DNA of 64,000 nucleotides from DASWFI01 sp036394315 (GTDB taxonomy: Bacteria; Patescibacteriota; Doudnabacteria; UBA920; O2-02-FULL-48-8), in contig DASWFI010000007.1 in NCBI GenBank assembly GCA_036394315.1, forward strand, positions 16,548 through 80,547. Direction: 5' to 3'. A program made the position numbers and the translations under genes. Positions 1 to 7,881 of this stretch are shown here, piece by piece. The notes under the pieces were generated by a model. The model saw only the letters and a list, made by a program, of their open reading frames with translations, had not been told where the DNA came from and ran no database searches. The stretch's first letter is position 1, and each line of letters opens with the position of its first letter.

Positions 1-195
1 CGTGTGAATTATCCTGGGAGCTTGATAATTAAGCATGGTCAATTTCACAAAACCCGCCTTGGCTGCGTAATATAACGGAGTAGTCGCAATTATAGTAATC
101 AAAAGCCCGTACCACCATTTTTTATCTACAAGTGATAATTTATCGCCTGCTACGAGTACAAACTCCTGCAGTCTTTCATTCTCATCTAAAGCCAT
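1..195 (-). CDS. Hypothetical membrane protein, 5' part only
   Basis: An open frame starts at the ATG complementary to 193-195 and runs off the left edge (65 codons seen). The N-terminus MALDENERLQEFVL is acidic. Residues about 29-45 (WYGLLITIIATTPLYYAA) form a likely membrane helix. No family recognised. It is divergent from dnaE across a 127-bp gap holding two palindromes. Coding is inferred from frame length and the hydrophobic segment only. Confidence 0.5.
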   Translation of the reverse strand, partial: MALDENERLQEFVLVAGDKLSLVDKKWWYGLLITIIATTPLYYAAKAGFVKLTMLNYQAPRIIHT

Positions 196-223
196 GAAAT
201 TTGTTCTGATAAGGATTGAAAAT

Positions 224-247
224 CTATATGGAGCTAGCTCCATATAG
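224..247. repeat. Perfect 24-bp palindrome
   Basis: CTATATGGAGCT is followed directly by its reverse complement, so the two 12-base arms have no spacer. There is no T-run on either side, so it is a better dimeric operator candidate than a terminator. It lies between the divergent membrane gene and dnaE. Confidence 0.6.
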
Positions 248-266
248 TCATCACGCGCTCACATTG

Positions 267-288
267 GATCAAGAAAAATTTCTTGATC
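267..288. repeat. Inverted repeat overlapping the dnaE -35 region
   Basis: GATCAAGAAA and TTTCTTGATC are 10-bp arms separated by AA. The right arm contains the TTGATC that best fits the dnaE -35 box, so a protein bound here could block dnaE transcription. A role as operator is inference. Confidence 0.5.
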
Positions 289-310
289 AGTTCGCTTGAT
301 CGACTATAAA
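283..310 (+). promoter_or_regulatory. Putative dnaE promoter
   Basis: TTGATC (283-288), a 16-bp spacer, then TATAAA (305-310). Transcription would start near 317, leaving a leader of only about six bases before the ATG at 323. Confidence 0.5.
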
Positions 311-322
311 AATTATACCATA

Positions 323-3300
323 ATGAAACCAGTTATGGGGAAATTCACACATTTACACGTTCACTCGCATTATTCCCTACTTGACGGCCTTTCCAAAGTC
401 GACGAGCTGGTTAGCCGTGTCAAAGAATTAGGCATGGAGTCCCTGGCACTGACTGACCATGGGGTAATGTATGGCACAATCCAATTTTATAACGCCTGCT
501 GGGACGCCGGGATCAAACCGATTATCGGAGTGGAGGCTTACATCGCTCCCCGCGGCCTGCATAATAAAGACGGAAAAGTGGATGCTGATTATCATCACTT
601 AACCCTACTGGCTGCCGATAATCAGGGCTATAAAAATTTACTGAAGCTGACTACCATCGCTCATATCGATGGTTTCTACTATAAGCCTAGAATTGACCTG
701 GAAGTTTTAAAACAACTTTCGCAGGGACTAATCTGTCTGTCAGGTTGCATGCGCGGCGAGCTTTCCCGCGCCGTTGCCCATAAATCCGATTCTGAAGTTC
801 AGGCTGTCCTTGAAAAATATCTGGATATTTTTGGCCGGGACAATTTTTATATTGAAATCCAGCGCAATGGCAAAGGAATCGGTTCTCCAGAGGAAATTGA
901 AAAAGAATCTCAGACAAAAAAATTAATCGCATTGGCAAAAAAAGAAAATCTTAAACTGGTCGCGACTGCCGATTGCCATTATATCCATCCCGAGGACGCT
1001 GAAGCCCAGGATGTATTGGTATGCATAGGCACTGCTCGAACCGTAAACGACACCGACCGCCTGGACATGCGAGGTTGGGATTTGTCACTCAAATCAGAAG
1101 AACAAATGCTGGAGCGATTCAAAGACATTCCTGAAGCCGTTTATAATACTGCAGAAATTGCAGGCAAATGCAATCTTAAAATTGAAACTAACCAACGATA
1201 CTTTCCGAAAGTCGAAGTGCCGGCCGGAAAAACTACTGCTGAATATCTGCGCGACTTAACTTACGAACGCGCCCTTCCTTTATACGGCAAAAACGGAGTC
1301 ATTCCCGAAGAAACTCAAAAGAGAATTGATTACGAACTTTCCGTCATTATTAAAACCGGGTTCGATACTTATTTTCTGATGGTCGCCGACGTCGTGGAAG
1401 GCGCGCACAAAATCGGGGCGATTACTAATACCAGAGGCAGTGCGGCTGGATCAATCGTCGGTCGCATCTTAGGTATCACCAACGTTGACCCTCTTTATTA
1501 TGAATTGCCATTTGAGCGGTTCTTGACCGAATTCCGCCCCGCTCCCCCTGATATTGATTTGGATATCGCTGACAACCGCCGAGATGAAGCGATCGCGTAT
1601 ATCACCCAACGATACGGACAGGAAAAAGTCGCTCAAATCATTACATTCGGAACTATGAAGGCTAGAGCTGCGCTGCGCGATGTCGGTCGCGCCCTGGGAG
1701 TCCCTTACAGCAAATGCGATCTGATCGCGAAAATGATTCCTTTTGGCAAACAAGGGTTTGACATGAATATAGATAAAGCTATAGAAATCAGCTCTGAACT
1801 GAAATCAGTTTACGAAAGAGATCCGGAAACCAAAAAAATTATTGATATCGCGAAAAAACTGGAAGGCGGCGCCAGACACGCTTCTGTGCATGCGGCGGGT
1901 ATCGTGATCACGCCCACAGAGTTGACGGACTACATGCCGCTGCAGCATGAACCTGACGGTGAGCGCGTAATTACTCAGTTTGATATGTACGCACTAGACG
2001 TTAACGCCAATAGCAAGGCTATTGGTGTCGTGAAGCTGGATCTTTTAGGCATTCGCAACTTATCGATTTTGGAAGCTGCGGTAAAAATCGTGCAGAAGCG
2101 TCGCGATGTAGAAATCGATATTTACAATCTGCCACAACCAGACCGCAAAACATTTAAACTTTTATCCGAAGGTTATACTTTCGGCGTCTTCCAAATGGGA
2201 TCTTCGGGCATGACTCGCTATCTTATGGATCTGCGACCAAACAGCATTTTTGACATCATGGCCATGATCGCCCTGTATCGCCCGGGTCCGATGCAATTCA
2301 TTCCTGATTACATCAAGCGCAAACACAATCCCCGGCTCGTAACTTACATGGATCCGGCTTTGGAAAAAATCCTTAAACGAACTTATGGCATTTTGGTTTA
2401 CCAGGATGATCTTCTGACCATCGCTCACGACTTAGCGGGATACACGTGGGAAGAAGTCGACAAATTCCGCAAAGCCGTGGGTAAAAAAATTCCGGCTGAA
2501 ATGGCCAAACAAAAAGAAAAATTCATCAAAGGCTGCATGCAGACTTCCGGCTGGAGCAAGGAAAAAGCCAGCGAGATCTGGGCGTGGATCGAGCCTTTCG
2601 CCGCTTACGGCTTTAACAAGTCCCATTCCGCTTCATACTGCATCGTCAGCTATCAGACAGCATACATGAAAGCCAACTATACTGTGGAATTTATGGCGGC
2701 CCTGATGACCGCTGAAGCCGGAGATATGCCCACTATCGCCGAAGCTGTGGAAGAATGCAAAAAAATGAATATCCAGGTCCTGCCTCCCGATGTCAACGAA
2801 AGTCTGGCCAACTTTACGGTGGTCGATGAAAATAATATTCGGTTCGGCCTTACTGCCATTAAAAATCTCGGATCCGATGTGGTGGATATTATTATCCAGC
2901 AACGAAAAAACGACGGGAAATTTTCTTCAATACATGATTTCGTCAAACGCGTCCAAACTAAAAATTTCAACAAAAAATCCTGGGAAGCGCTGGCAAAATC
3001 AGGCGCCCTTGATTCTTTGGGTGAACGAAACCAATTTTTGGCCAATACGGAAGCTGTTCTGGAATTTGCGCGAAACCAAAATAAAACCACTGATCAGGTA
3101 AGCTTGTTCAGCACGGAATTGATGCCGCAAACCAAACTACAACTCAGAGAAGTCGAGCCGGCCACCAAACGCGAACGGCTGGCTTGGGAAAAAGAATTAC
3201 TCGGTCTCTATGTCAGTTCTCATCCTCTGGAGGAATACGCCGAGAAACTTAAAAAAATTACCCAATCTATCAAACCGGTGATCGAAAATAAGATCGGCAA

Positions 3301-3754
3301 TCCGACATTGGGCGGCATTATTACCCGGGTTCAAAAAATTCTTACTAAAAAAGGCGAACAAATGGCCTTTGTGGATTTGGAAGACACCACCGGCACGATT
3401 GAAGTTATAGTCTTCCCTGCCCTGTTCAATAAATATAAAGATTTAATCATGGAGGGAAAAATTCTTTTGGTCACAGGCAAACTTTCTGACAAAGATGGCG
3501 AGGCGAAATTTCTGGCAGATGAAATCCGGGAATTCGGTCAATCAACTCTGCCTGCGGAGCCGACTTCCGTTACGATCAAAATCCCAGAAGCGGCCACCGA
3601 GGAATTTTTCGGCCAGCTCAAACAGCTTTTCGAATCCGCTCCCGGGGAGATGAGTGTCAATCTCATGATCAAAGAGCAAAAAGTCCGAACACCTTTTCGA
3701 ATCAATTTAAATGAAGATTTAAAACTAAAAATAAAACAACTCCTTGGCAATTAA
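323..3754 (+). CDS. dnaE: DNA polymerase III alpha subunit
   Basis: Replicative polymerase, 1143 aa from this ATG. The N-terminal PHP domain shows HLHVHSHYSLLDG and LTDHG. The catalytic aspartates sit in PDIDLDIAD (residues about 409-417) and KLDLLG (about 571-576). A helix-hairpin-helix region (YGFNKSHSASY) and an OB fold near the C-terminus (VQKILTKKGEQMAFVDLEDTTG) complete the DnaE1 order. ATG 323 is preferred over the upstream TTG at 296 because the conserved start is M-KFTHLHVHS and the promoter lies at 283-310; ATG 335 is also possible. No exonuclease domain is fused, so proofreading would come from PHP or a separate subunit. Confidence 0.97.
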   Translation: MKPVMGKFTHLHVHSHYSLLDGLSKVDELVSRVKELGMESLALTDHGVMYGTIQFYNACWDAGIKPIIGVEAYIAPRGLHNKDGKVDADYHHLTLLAADNQGYKNLLKLTTIAHIDGFYYKPRIDLEVLKQLSQGLICLSGCMRGELSRAVAHKSDSEVQAVLEKYLDIFGRDNFYIEIQRNGKGIGSPEEIEKESQTKKLIALAKKENLKLVATADCHYIHPEDAEAQDVLVCIGTARTVNDTDRLDMRGWDLSLKSEEQMLERFKDIPEAVYNTAEIAGKCNLKIETNQRYFPKVEVPAGKTTAEYLRDLTYERALPLYGKNGVIPEETQKRIDYELSVIIKTGFDTYFLMVADVVEGAHKIGAITNTRGSAAGSIVGRILGITNVDPLYYELPFERFLTEFRPAPPDIDLDIADNRRDEAIAYITQRYGQEKVAQIITFGTMKARAALRDVGRALGVPYSKCDLIAKMIPFGKQGFDMNIDKAIEISSELKSVYERDPETKKIIDIAKKLEGGARHASVHAAGIVITPTELTDYMPLQHEPDGERVITQFDMYALDVNANSKAIGVVKLDLLGIRNLSILEAAVKIVQKRRDVEIDIYNLPQPDRKTFKLLSEGYTFGVFQMGSSGMTRYLMDLRPNSIFDIMAMIALYRPGPMQFIPDYIKRKHNPRLVTYMDPALEKILKRTYGILVYQDDLLTIAHDLAGYTWEEVDKFRKAVGKKIPAEMAKQKEKFIKGCMQTSGWSKEKASEIWAWIEPFAAYGFNKSHSASYCIVSYQTAYMKANYTVEFMAALMTAEAGDMPTIAEAVEECKKMNIQVLPPDVNESLANFTVVDENNIRFGLTAIKNLGSDVVDIIIQQRKNDGKFSSIHDFVKRVQTKNFNKKSWEALAKSGALDSLGERNQFLANTEAVLEFARNQNKTTDQVSLFSTELMPQTKLQLREVEPATKRERLAWEKELLGLYVSSHPLEEYAEKLKKITQSIKPVIENKIGNPTLGGIITRVQKILTKKGEQMAFVDLEDTTGTIEVIVFPALFNKYKDLIMEGKILLVTGKLSDKDGEAKFLADEIREFGQSTLPAEPTSVTIKIPEAATEEFFGQLKQLFESAPGEMSVNLMIKEQKVRTPFRINLNEDLKLKIKQLLGN

Positions 3755-3790
3755 CCGAGGAGGATAATCCAGATGAACGTATACGCTTTT

Positions 3791-3819
3791 TTGACGGATT
3801 TGTCAATAGAGACTATAAT
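3791..3819 (+). promoter_or_regulatory. Strong promoter for a leaderless mRNA
   Basis: TTGACG, 17 bp, TATAAT, then exactly six bases (TTTGAT) before the ATG at 3826. The predicted +1 is the A of the start codon. It may also supply the RNA that carries the thrS T-box downstream. Confidence 0.8.
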
Positions 3820-3825
3820 TTTGAT

Positions 3826-4068
3826 ATGGCTGAATTAACTAAAGAATATCTAGATCAAAACCTCCAAAACCTTGCGACCAAGGAAGACCTTAAAAACCTT
3901 GCGACCAAGGAAGACCTTAAAGATGCCGGTGAAGAATTAGCACGCCTTGTTAACGACGGATTTCAAGCACAACAAGAATTCTTAATTGAAAAACTTGACG
4001 TACGAGATCGTATGGCTGAACTTGAAAAAGACATGGTTCGTATCAAAGAAGCTTTGCATATCAAATAA
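3826..4068 (+). CDS. Small coiled-coil protein with tandem repeats
   Basis: 80 aa, acidic and entirely helical in character, with heptad-like spacing (EELARLVNDGF, DRMAELEKDMVRIKEALHI). Two perfect 27-bp direct repeats at 3868-3894 and 3895-3921 encode NLATKEDLK twice. Repeats of this ATKEDLK type occur in small uncharacterised proteins of many CPR genomes; I do not know a function. It has its own leaderless promoter and its stop codon lies just before the T-box leader of thrS, so the two may share a transcript. Confidence 0.85.
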   Translation: MAELTKEYLDQNLQNLATKEDLKNLATKEDLKDAGEELARLVNDGFQAQQEFLIEKLDVRDRMAELEKDMVRIKEALHIK

Positions 4069-4070
4069 TC

Positions 4071-4198
4071 TTTAAGAGTAATAACGCGACTACCAATCGC
4101 CGAGCCCTTACGCTAAACTCTTGCGTTAAAGAGTAAACGAAGCAAGATTTGGGTGGAACCATCCGCGAGGATCCCAAGCCGTAGTGCTTGGTTTTTTT
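4071..4198 (+). promoter_or_regulatory. T-box riboswitch of thrS
   Basis: Tandem antiterminator/terminator arrangement. Antiterminator: TTGGG (4149-4153), T-box bulge TGGAACC (4154-4160), helix ATCC/GGAT closed by a GCGA loop (4161-4172), CCCAA (4173-4177). The competing terminator uses the CCAA strand. TGGA would pair with a tRNA ending UCCA, matching a U discriminator as in firmicute tRNA-Thr. The 5' part has AACGC/GCGTT as a possible stem I and candidate Thr specifiers ACC (4092-4094) and ACG (4137-4139); I cannot decide which is used. It directly precedes threonyl-tRNA synthetase. Confidence 0.88.
4174..4198 (+). terminator. Regulated terminator of the thrS T-box
   Basis: CCAAGC (4174-4179), loop CGTAGT, GCTTGG (4186-4191), then seven T. 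Its left arm overlaps the CCCAA needed for the antiterminator, so the two folds are exclusive. Confidence 0.88.
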
Positions 4199-4213
4199 AT
4201 TAACTTAAAAACT

Positions 4214-6025
4214 ATGAAAAACGATTCAGAAAAACTACACAATCTCCGCCACTCGCTCGCTCATATATTAGCCAGTGCTGTTTTGGAAATGTTTCCGAAA
4301 GCGCAGCTAGGTGTGGGGCCCGTGATTGAAAATGGTTTCTTTTACGATTTCCTCCTCCCCCGCCCGCTTACTCCTGAAGATCTGGCAAAAATTGAAAAAA
4401 GAATGAGGGCTTTAGTAAAAGAAGGATTGCCATTTGAACGGCAGGAAATGTCGATCCACGAAGCCAAAACGTATTTTAACCACGCGGTTCAACCATTCAA
4501 AGTTGAGCTGATCAAAGATATAGAAAAATTTGGGACCACGGAGATGGATAAAATTCTTAACACTGATGAATCACTCAAAGACGAACAAAAAGTCAGCAAA
4601 TCAGAACAACTCACTGTCTCGCTTTATAAAACCGGAAAATTCACGGATCTTTGTCGCGGGGGACACGTGAAAAATACTTCGGAGATTGATCCGCAAAGCT
4701 TTAAGCTGAATAAAATGTCCGGCGCTTACTGGCGCGGCGATCAGGCCAATCCTCAAATGCAGCGCGTCTACGGTCTGGCTTTTGAGAGTAAAAAAGAGTT
4801 GGATGAATATATAAAACTTCAGGAAGAAGCTGAGAAACGCGATCACAAAAAACTTGGGCCGAAATTGGGTTTGTTCATGTTCCATCACACTGCCCCAGGC
4901 ATGCCCTACTGGCTGCCGAAAGGTGTGGCGTTATACAATGAGCTGGTGAACTTTTGGCGCACCGAACATAATAAGAGAAACTATCACGAAATTGTCTCCC
5001 CGCTTTTGAATAAAAAAGAACTTTATCAGACTTCCGGCCACTACGAACATTATTGGCAAGATATGTTTGTCGTGCAGACCAAAGACAAGGAAGAATATGG
5101 CGTAAAAGCCATGAACTGCCCCAATGCCATGATTGTTTTTGGTTCGCAATTGCGCAGCTACAAAGATCTGCCCCTGCGTTTGTCTGATACGGATACGCTG
5201 CATCGCAACGAAATTTCCGGCGCACTCAATGGATTGCTGCGGGTACGTGAATTCCGCCAAGACGACGCGCATTGCTTTGTCACAGAAGATCAAATCGGCG
5301 AAGAATACGAAGAAATTTTTGAAATCGTGGAAAAATTTTATTCGATCTTTGGATTAGAATACTCTTTCCGTTTAGGAACCAGACCCGAAAGTTTTATGGG
5401 GGAAATTAAAACTTGGGATAAGGCCGAAAAAACCCTCAAGGATATTCTCGCCAAAAGCAAAAAGAAATTTACTATCGCGGAAAAAGACGGCGCGTTTTAT
5501 GGACCCAAGGTGGATATTCTTATGAAAGATATTTTGGGACGAGAATGGCAGATGGGTACCATCCAGCTTGATTTCCAGCAACCATTGCGGTTCAAACTTG
5601 AATACACAGCCCCTGACGGAAGCAAAAAAACACCAGTAGCCATCCACCGCGTGGTATATGGATCGCTGGAAAGATTTATCGGCATTCTTATCGAACACTA
5701 CGCCGGCGCGTTTCCGGTTTGGATCTCCCCTGTTCAGGCTAAGATTCTTCCGATTTCCGAGAAACAAAATAAATATGCCAAGGAAGTTTATGAGGCTCTC
5801 AAAGAAAGTGGTATCCGTGTGGAGTTTGACGATCGCGACGAGTCCGTCGGCAAAAAAATCCGCGAAGCGGAAATGGAAAAAGTACCCTACATGTTGATTG
5901 TCGGCGAAAAAGAGCAGAAAGCCAAATCTGTAGCCGTCCGTGGCCGCAATCAGAAAGACTTGGGAGTTATGAAATTGAATAAATTCGTAAAGCAAATTTC
6001 CGAAGAGATCCAAGATCGAGCATAA
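4214..6025 (+). CDS. thrS: Threonyl-tRNA synthetase
   Basis: Class II synthetase charging tRNA-Thr, 603 aa from ATG 4214. The start lies after the T-box terminator; the earlier in-frame TTG (4184) is inside the terminator and is rejected. The protein begins at the editing domain (RHSLAHILA with the HxxxH pattern, then CRGGHV), so the N-terminal TGS domain found in most bacterial ThrRS is missing. The catalytic core has the zinc-site Cys in AMNCPNAMIVF, the motif 2 region LLRVREFRQDDAHCF and motif 3 near VYGSLERFIGI, followed by the anticodon-binding domain (VQAKILPISEKQ). Expression is likely induced by uncharged tRNA-Thr through the T-box. Confidence 0.97.
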   Translation: MKNDSEKLHNLRHSLAHILASAVLEMFPKAQLGVGPVIENGFFYDFLLPRPLTPEDLAKIEKRMRALVKEGLPFERQEMSIHEAKTYFNHAVQPFKVELIKDIEKFGTTEMDKILNTDESLKDEQKVSKSEQLTVSLYKTGKFTDLCRGGHVKNTSEIDPQSFKLNKMSGAYWRGDQANPQMQRVYGLAFESKKELDEYIKLQEEAEKRDHKKLGPKLGLFMFHHTAPGMPYWLPKGVALYNELVNFWRTEHNKRNYHEIVSPLLNKKELYQTSGHYEHYWQDMFVVQTKDKEEYGVKAMNCPNAMIVFGSQLRSYKDLPLRLSDTDTLHRNEISGALNGLLRVREFRQDDAHCFVTEDQIGEEYEEIFEIVEKFYSIFGLEYSFRLGTRPESFMGEIKTWDKAEKTLKDILAKSKKKFTIAEKDGAFYGPKVDILMKDILGREWQMGTIQLDFQQPLRFKLEYTAPDGSKKTPVAIHRVVYGSLERFIGILIEHYAGAFPVWISPVQAKILPISEKQNKYAKEVYEALKESGIRVEFDDRDESVGKKIREAEMEKVPYMLIVGEKEQKAKSVAVRGRNQKDLGVMKLNKFVKQISEEIQDRA

Positions 6026-6059
6026 AAAAAGAACGCCGGCCGAGTTAGGCAGACGTGAG

Positions 6060-6428
6060 TTACTTTGGTTCAGAAGAAAGGCCCCGAATCGGTTTGAGCT
6101 CGGCTAGTTCCGCAGCTAAGTAATTATCCGCATCCGAGTAATCGATTTGTATGTTATGACCACGGACCGGATCAGGATGAGGGTACTTCTGGGCAGCTGC
6201 TATAGCTTGCTCACAGAGTAGCCGATATCGGGAAGCAATGAGCTGATGCGTCTCATCGCAGTAGATATTTCGACCTTCTTCGACTCCTCCTTCCTCGATT
6301 GAACGACTGCAACAATCGCAACGACGGACCCCCGCGTCGCTCCAGGGCAACCCGGGATAACACTTGATTACCTGAACCTTGCCAGCTTTCTTGCCAGCTT
6401 TCGCCGGTATTATCCGGGTTTTTCTCAT
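6060..6428 (-). CDS. Small hypothetical protein with Cys cluster
   Basis: 122 aa, basic N-terminus, then RRCDCCSRSIEEGG and a later IYCDETHQL that could form a Cys/His metal site, and a charged C-terminal half (NIQIDYSDADNYLAAELAEL). A very strong Shine-Dalgarno (GGAGG, 6439-6443 on the opposite strand) precedes ATG 6428. Base composition is richer in G+C than the neighbouring thrS and miaA, as for the small genes at 22102, 49449 and 52836. No family recognised. It is convergent with thrS and divergent from the 44-aa gene at 6475. Confidence 0.65.
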   Translation of the reverse strand: MRKTRIIPAKAGKKAGKVQVIKCYPGLPWSDAGVRRCDCCSRSIEEGGVEEGRNIYCDETHQLIASRYRLLCEQAIAAAQKYPHPDPVRGHNIQIDYSDADNYLAAELAELKPIRGLSSEPK

Positions 6429-6474
6429 CCCCCCTCCAGGACATCATCATAGCAAATTAAAACTTGTGGATATT

Positions 6475-6609
6475 ATGCCGAAAAAAACTGAACACAATCT
6501 AAAAGCTGAACGACGGGAAATCAAAAAACGTCCCCGCATGAAAATTTCCGGGGCGTCTTTGAAGCACCCCTCCAAATTCGCCGGACTCAAGATTGTAAAG
6601 AAAAAATAA
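6475..6609 (+). CDS. 44-aa highly basic protein
   Basis: Starts MPKKTEHNLKAERREIKKRP and ends in KKK; about a third of the residues are Lys/Arg, so nucleic-acid binding or a ribosome-associated role is conceivable but unproven. The frame stays open upstream to 6379, but the upstream part overlaps the opposite-strand gene and is not of the same character, so ATG 6475 is chosen. Next is miaA, 36 bp downstream and probably co-transcribed. Confidence 0.6.
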   Translation: MPKKTEHNLKAERREIKKRPRMKISGASLKHPSKFAGLKIVKKK

Positions 6610-6645
6610 CATGTCTAGGCACAAAGGTGGCTAAAAAATAATACT

Positions 6646-7530
6646 ATGAATAAACTTATTGTCATCTTGGGTCCCACATCATCTGGCAAATCGTCGCTTG
6701 CCATCAAACTCGCCAAAAAATTCAAGGGCGAGATTATTTCTGCCGACTCCCGCCAGGTTTACCAAGGCATGAACATCGGCACTGGCAAAGTGACTAGAGT
6801 CGAACAAAAAATGGTCCCCCATCACCTGCTGGATATTGCCAACCCGAAAAAACAATTTTCAGTCGCGGAATTTAAACCATACGCGAATTTGGCGATAAGT
6901 AAAATTACGTCGAAAGACAAAGTTCCTTTTTTAGTCGGCGGCACGCCGTTTTGGATTTATGCTGTAATAGATGATTTACAAATTCCCGAAGTCGCACCGA
7001 ATTTGAAACTTCGCAAACAGCTGGAAAAAAAATCCACTTCTGAACTTTTTGCCATGCTCAAAAAACTGGATCCGAGGCGCGCAAAAAATATTGACGCGAA
7101 AAATCCACGCCGATTGATTCGCGCAATTGAGATTGTCAAAACTACAGGTAAGCCAGTCCCGGTTTCCGAACGGGTATTGCGTAAGGAATCTCTTTTAATT
7201 GGCCTTAAAAAAAATCAGAATAAATTATATAAACTAATCGACGAGCGGCTTGAGACAAGGCTTAAACAAGGTATGATTGCAGAAGTTAAAAAGCTCTTAA
7301 AACAAAAAGTCAGCCATAAGCGGCTGCAGGAAATGGGACTAGAATATCGTTTTGTTTCATTGCATTTGCAAGGACATTTAACTTACGAGGAAATGGTGGT
7401 CCAGCTTAAAAATGCGATTCACAAATTCTCCAAACGCCAAATGAACTGGTTTAAGACCGACTCCCGCATCAAATGGATTACCACCGAAAAACAAGCCGAG
7501 AAACTAATTAACAAGTATTTAGACAGATAA
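6646..7530 (+). CDS. miaA: tRNA dimethylallyltransferase
   Basis: Transfers a dimethylallyl group from DMAPP to N6 of A37 in tRNAs reading UNN codons. 294 aa, usual length. P-loop GPTSSGKS at residues 9-16, then SADSRQVYQGMNIGTGK (catalytic Asp and DMAPP pocket), VGGTPFWIYAV, and the tRNA-contact helix with the KRLQEMGLEYR region. The C-terminal KRQMNWFK motif is present. A hairpin terminator follows at once. The reading frame is intact with no insertion. Confidence 0.96.
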   Translation: MNKLIVILGPTSSGKSSLAIKLAKKFKGEIISADSRQVYQGMNIGTGKVTRVEQKMVPHHLLDIANPKKQFSVAEFKPYANLAISKITSKDKVPFLVGGTPFWIYAVIDDLQIPEVAPNLKLRKQLEKKSTSELFAMLKKLDPRRAKNIDAKNPRRLIRAIEIVKTTGKPVPVSERVLRKESLLIGLKKNQNKLYKLIDERLETRLKQGMIAEVKKLLKQKVSHKRLQEMGLEYRFVSLHLQGHLTYEEMVVQLKNAIHKFSKRQMNWFKTDSRIKWITTEKQAEKLINKYLDR

Positions 7531-7554
7531 AACCGCCGTATTAGCGGCGGTTTT
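7529..7554. terminator. Bidirectional terminator between miaA and the gatB operon
   Basis: AAAACCGCC and GGCGGTTTT are perfect arms around GTATTA, with T/A tails on both strands. It ends the convergent miaA and gatB-operon transcripts. Confidence 0.9.
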
Positions 7555-7729
7555 ATCTGGAAAACATTCTTTCGTATTTTTTAACAAGATTTTTCTGTTC
7601 ATCATTAGCAGCTCTAACAGCTGCGCCAACAACTTTTTTACGTTCTTCCGAAGAGGCTTCAGTAAAAAAGGAATATACGCTTCTGTGCTTAGGTTTATTA
7701 CCAAATATAATTCTAATTAGTTCTTTCAT
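7553..7729 (-). CDS. 58-aa protein at the end of the gat operon
   Basis: ATG is complementary to 7727-7729, stop TAA at 7553-7555. The sequence begins MKELIRIIFGNKPKHRSV and is rich in Lys/Glu with a likely helical second half (ASSEERKKVVGAAVRAANDE). Its ATG overlaps the TGA of the preceding 51-aa gene (ATGA), which supports translational coupling and so real coding. Function unknown. Confidence 0.6.
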   Translation of the reverse strand: MKELIRIIFGNKPKHRSVYSFFTEASSEERKKVVGAAVRAANDEQKNLVKKYERMFSR

Positions 7730-7881
7730 GTTATTATTTTAACATATTTCCAAGCTATTGGTAGTTGAACAGTATAGTTAACGCCAGTTGCCGAGCCTAT
7801 ATATTTAGAAATTAATTCTTTCTTATGACTCCGAACATATGCCAACGCTTCATCAGAAGCTTTCTTTTCTTCATCATTCAT
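7726..7881 (-). CDS. 51-aa protein overlapping the gatB stop
   Basis: ATG complementary to 7879-7881 overlaps the end of gatB by 8 bp; the stop TGA (7726-7728) overlaps the next ATG. It begins MNDEEKKASDEALAYVRSHK. Two successive start/stop overlaps make it likely that both small genes belong to the gat operon. Function unknown; possibly a partner of the 58-aa product. Confidence 0.6.
   Translation of the reverse strand: MNDEEKKASDEALAYVRSHKKELISKYIGSATGVNYTVQLPIAWKYVKIIT

Noticed and set aside
3773..3826. 17-codon frame after AGGAGG behind dnaE
   Set aside because: Overlaps the promoter and start of the next gene in another frame; too short to support.
5372..6013. 213-codon frame opposite thrS
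   Set aside because: Antisense shadow of a conserved synthetase with a Phe-rich composition.
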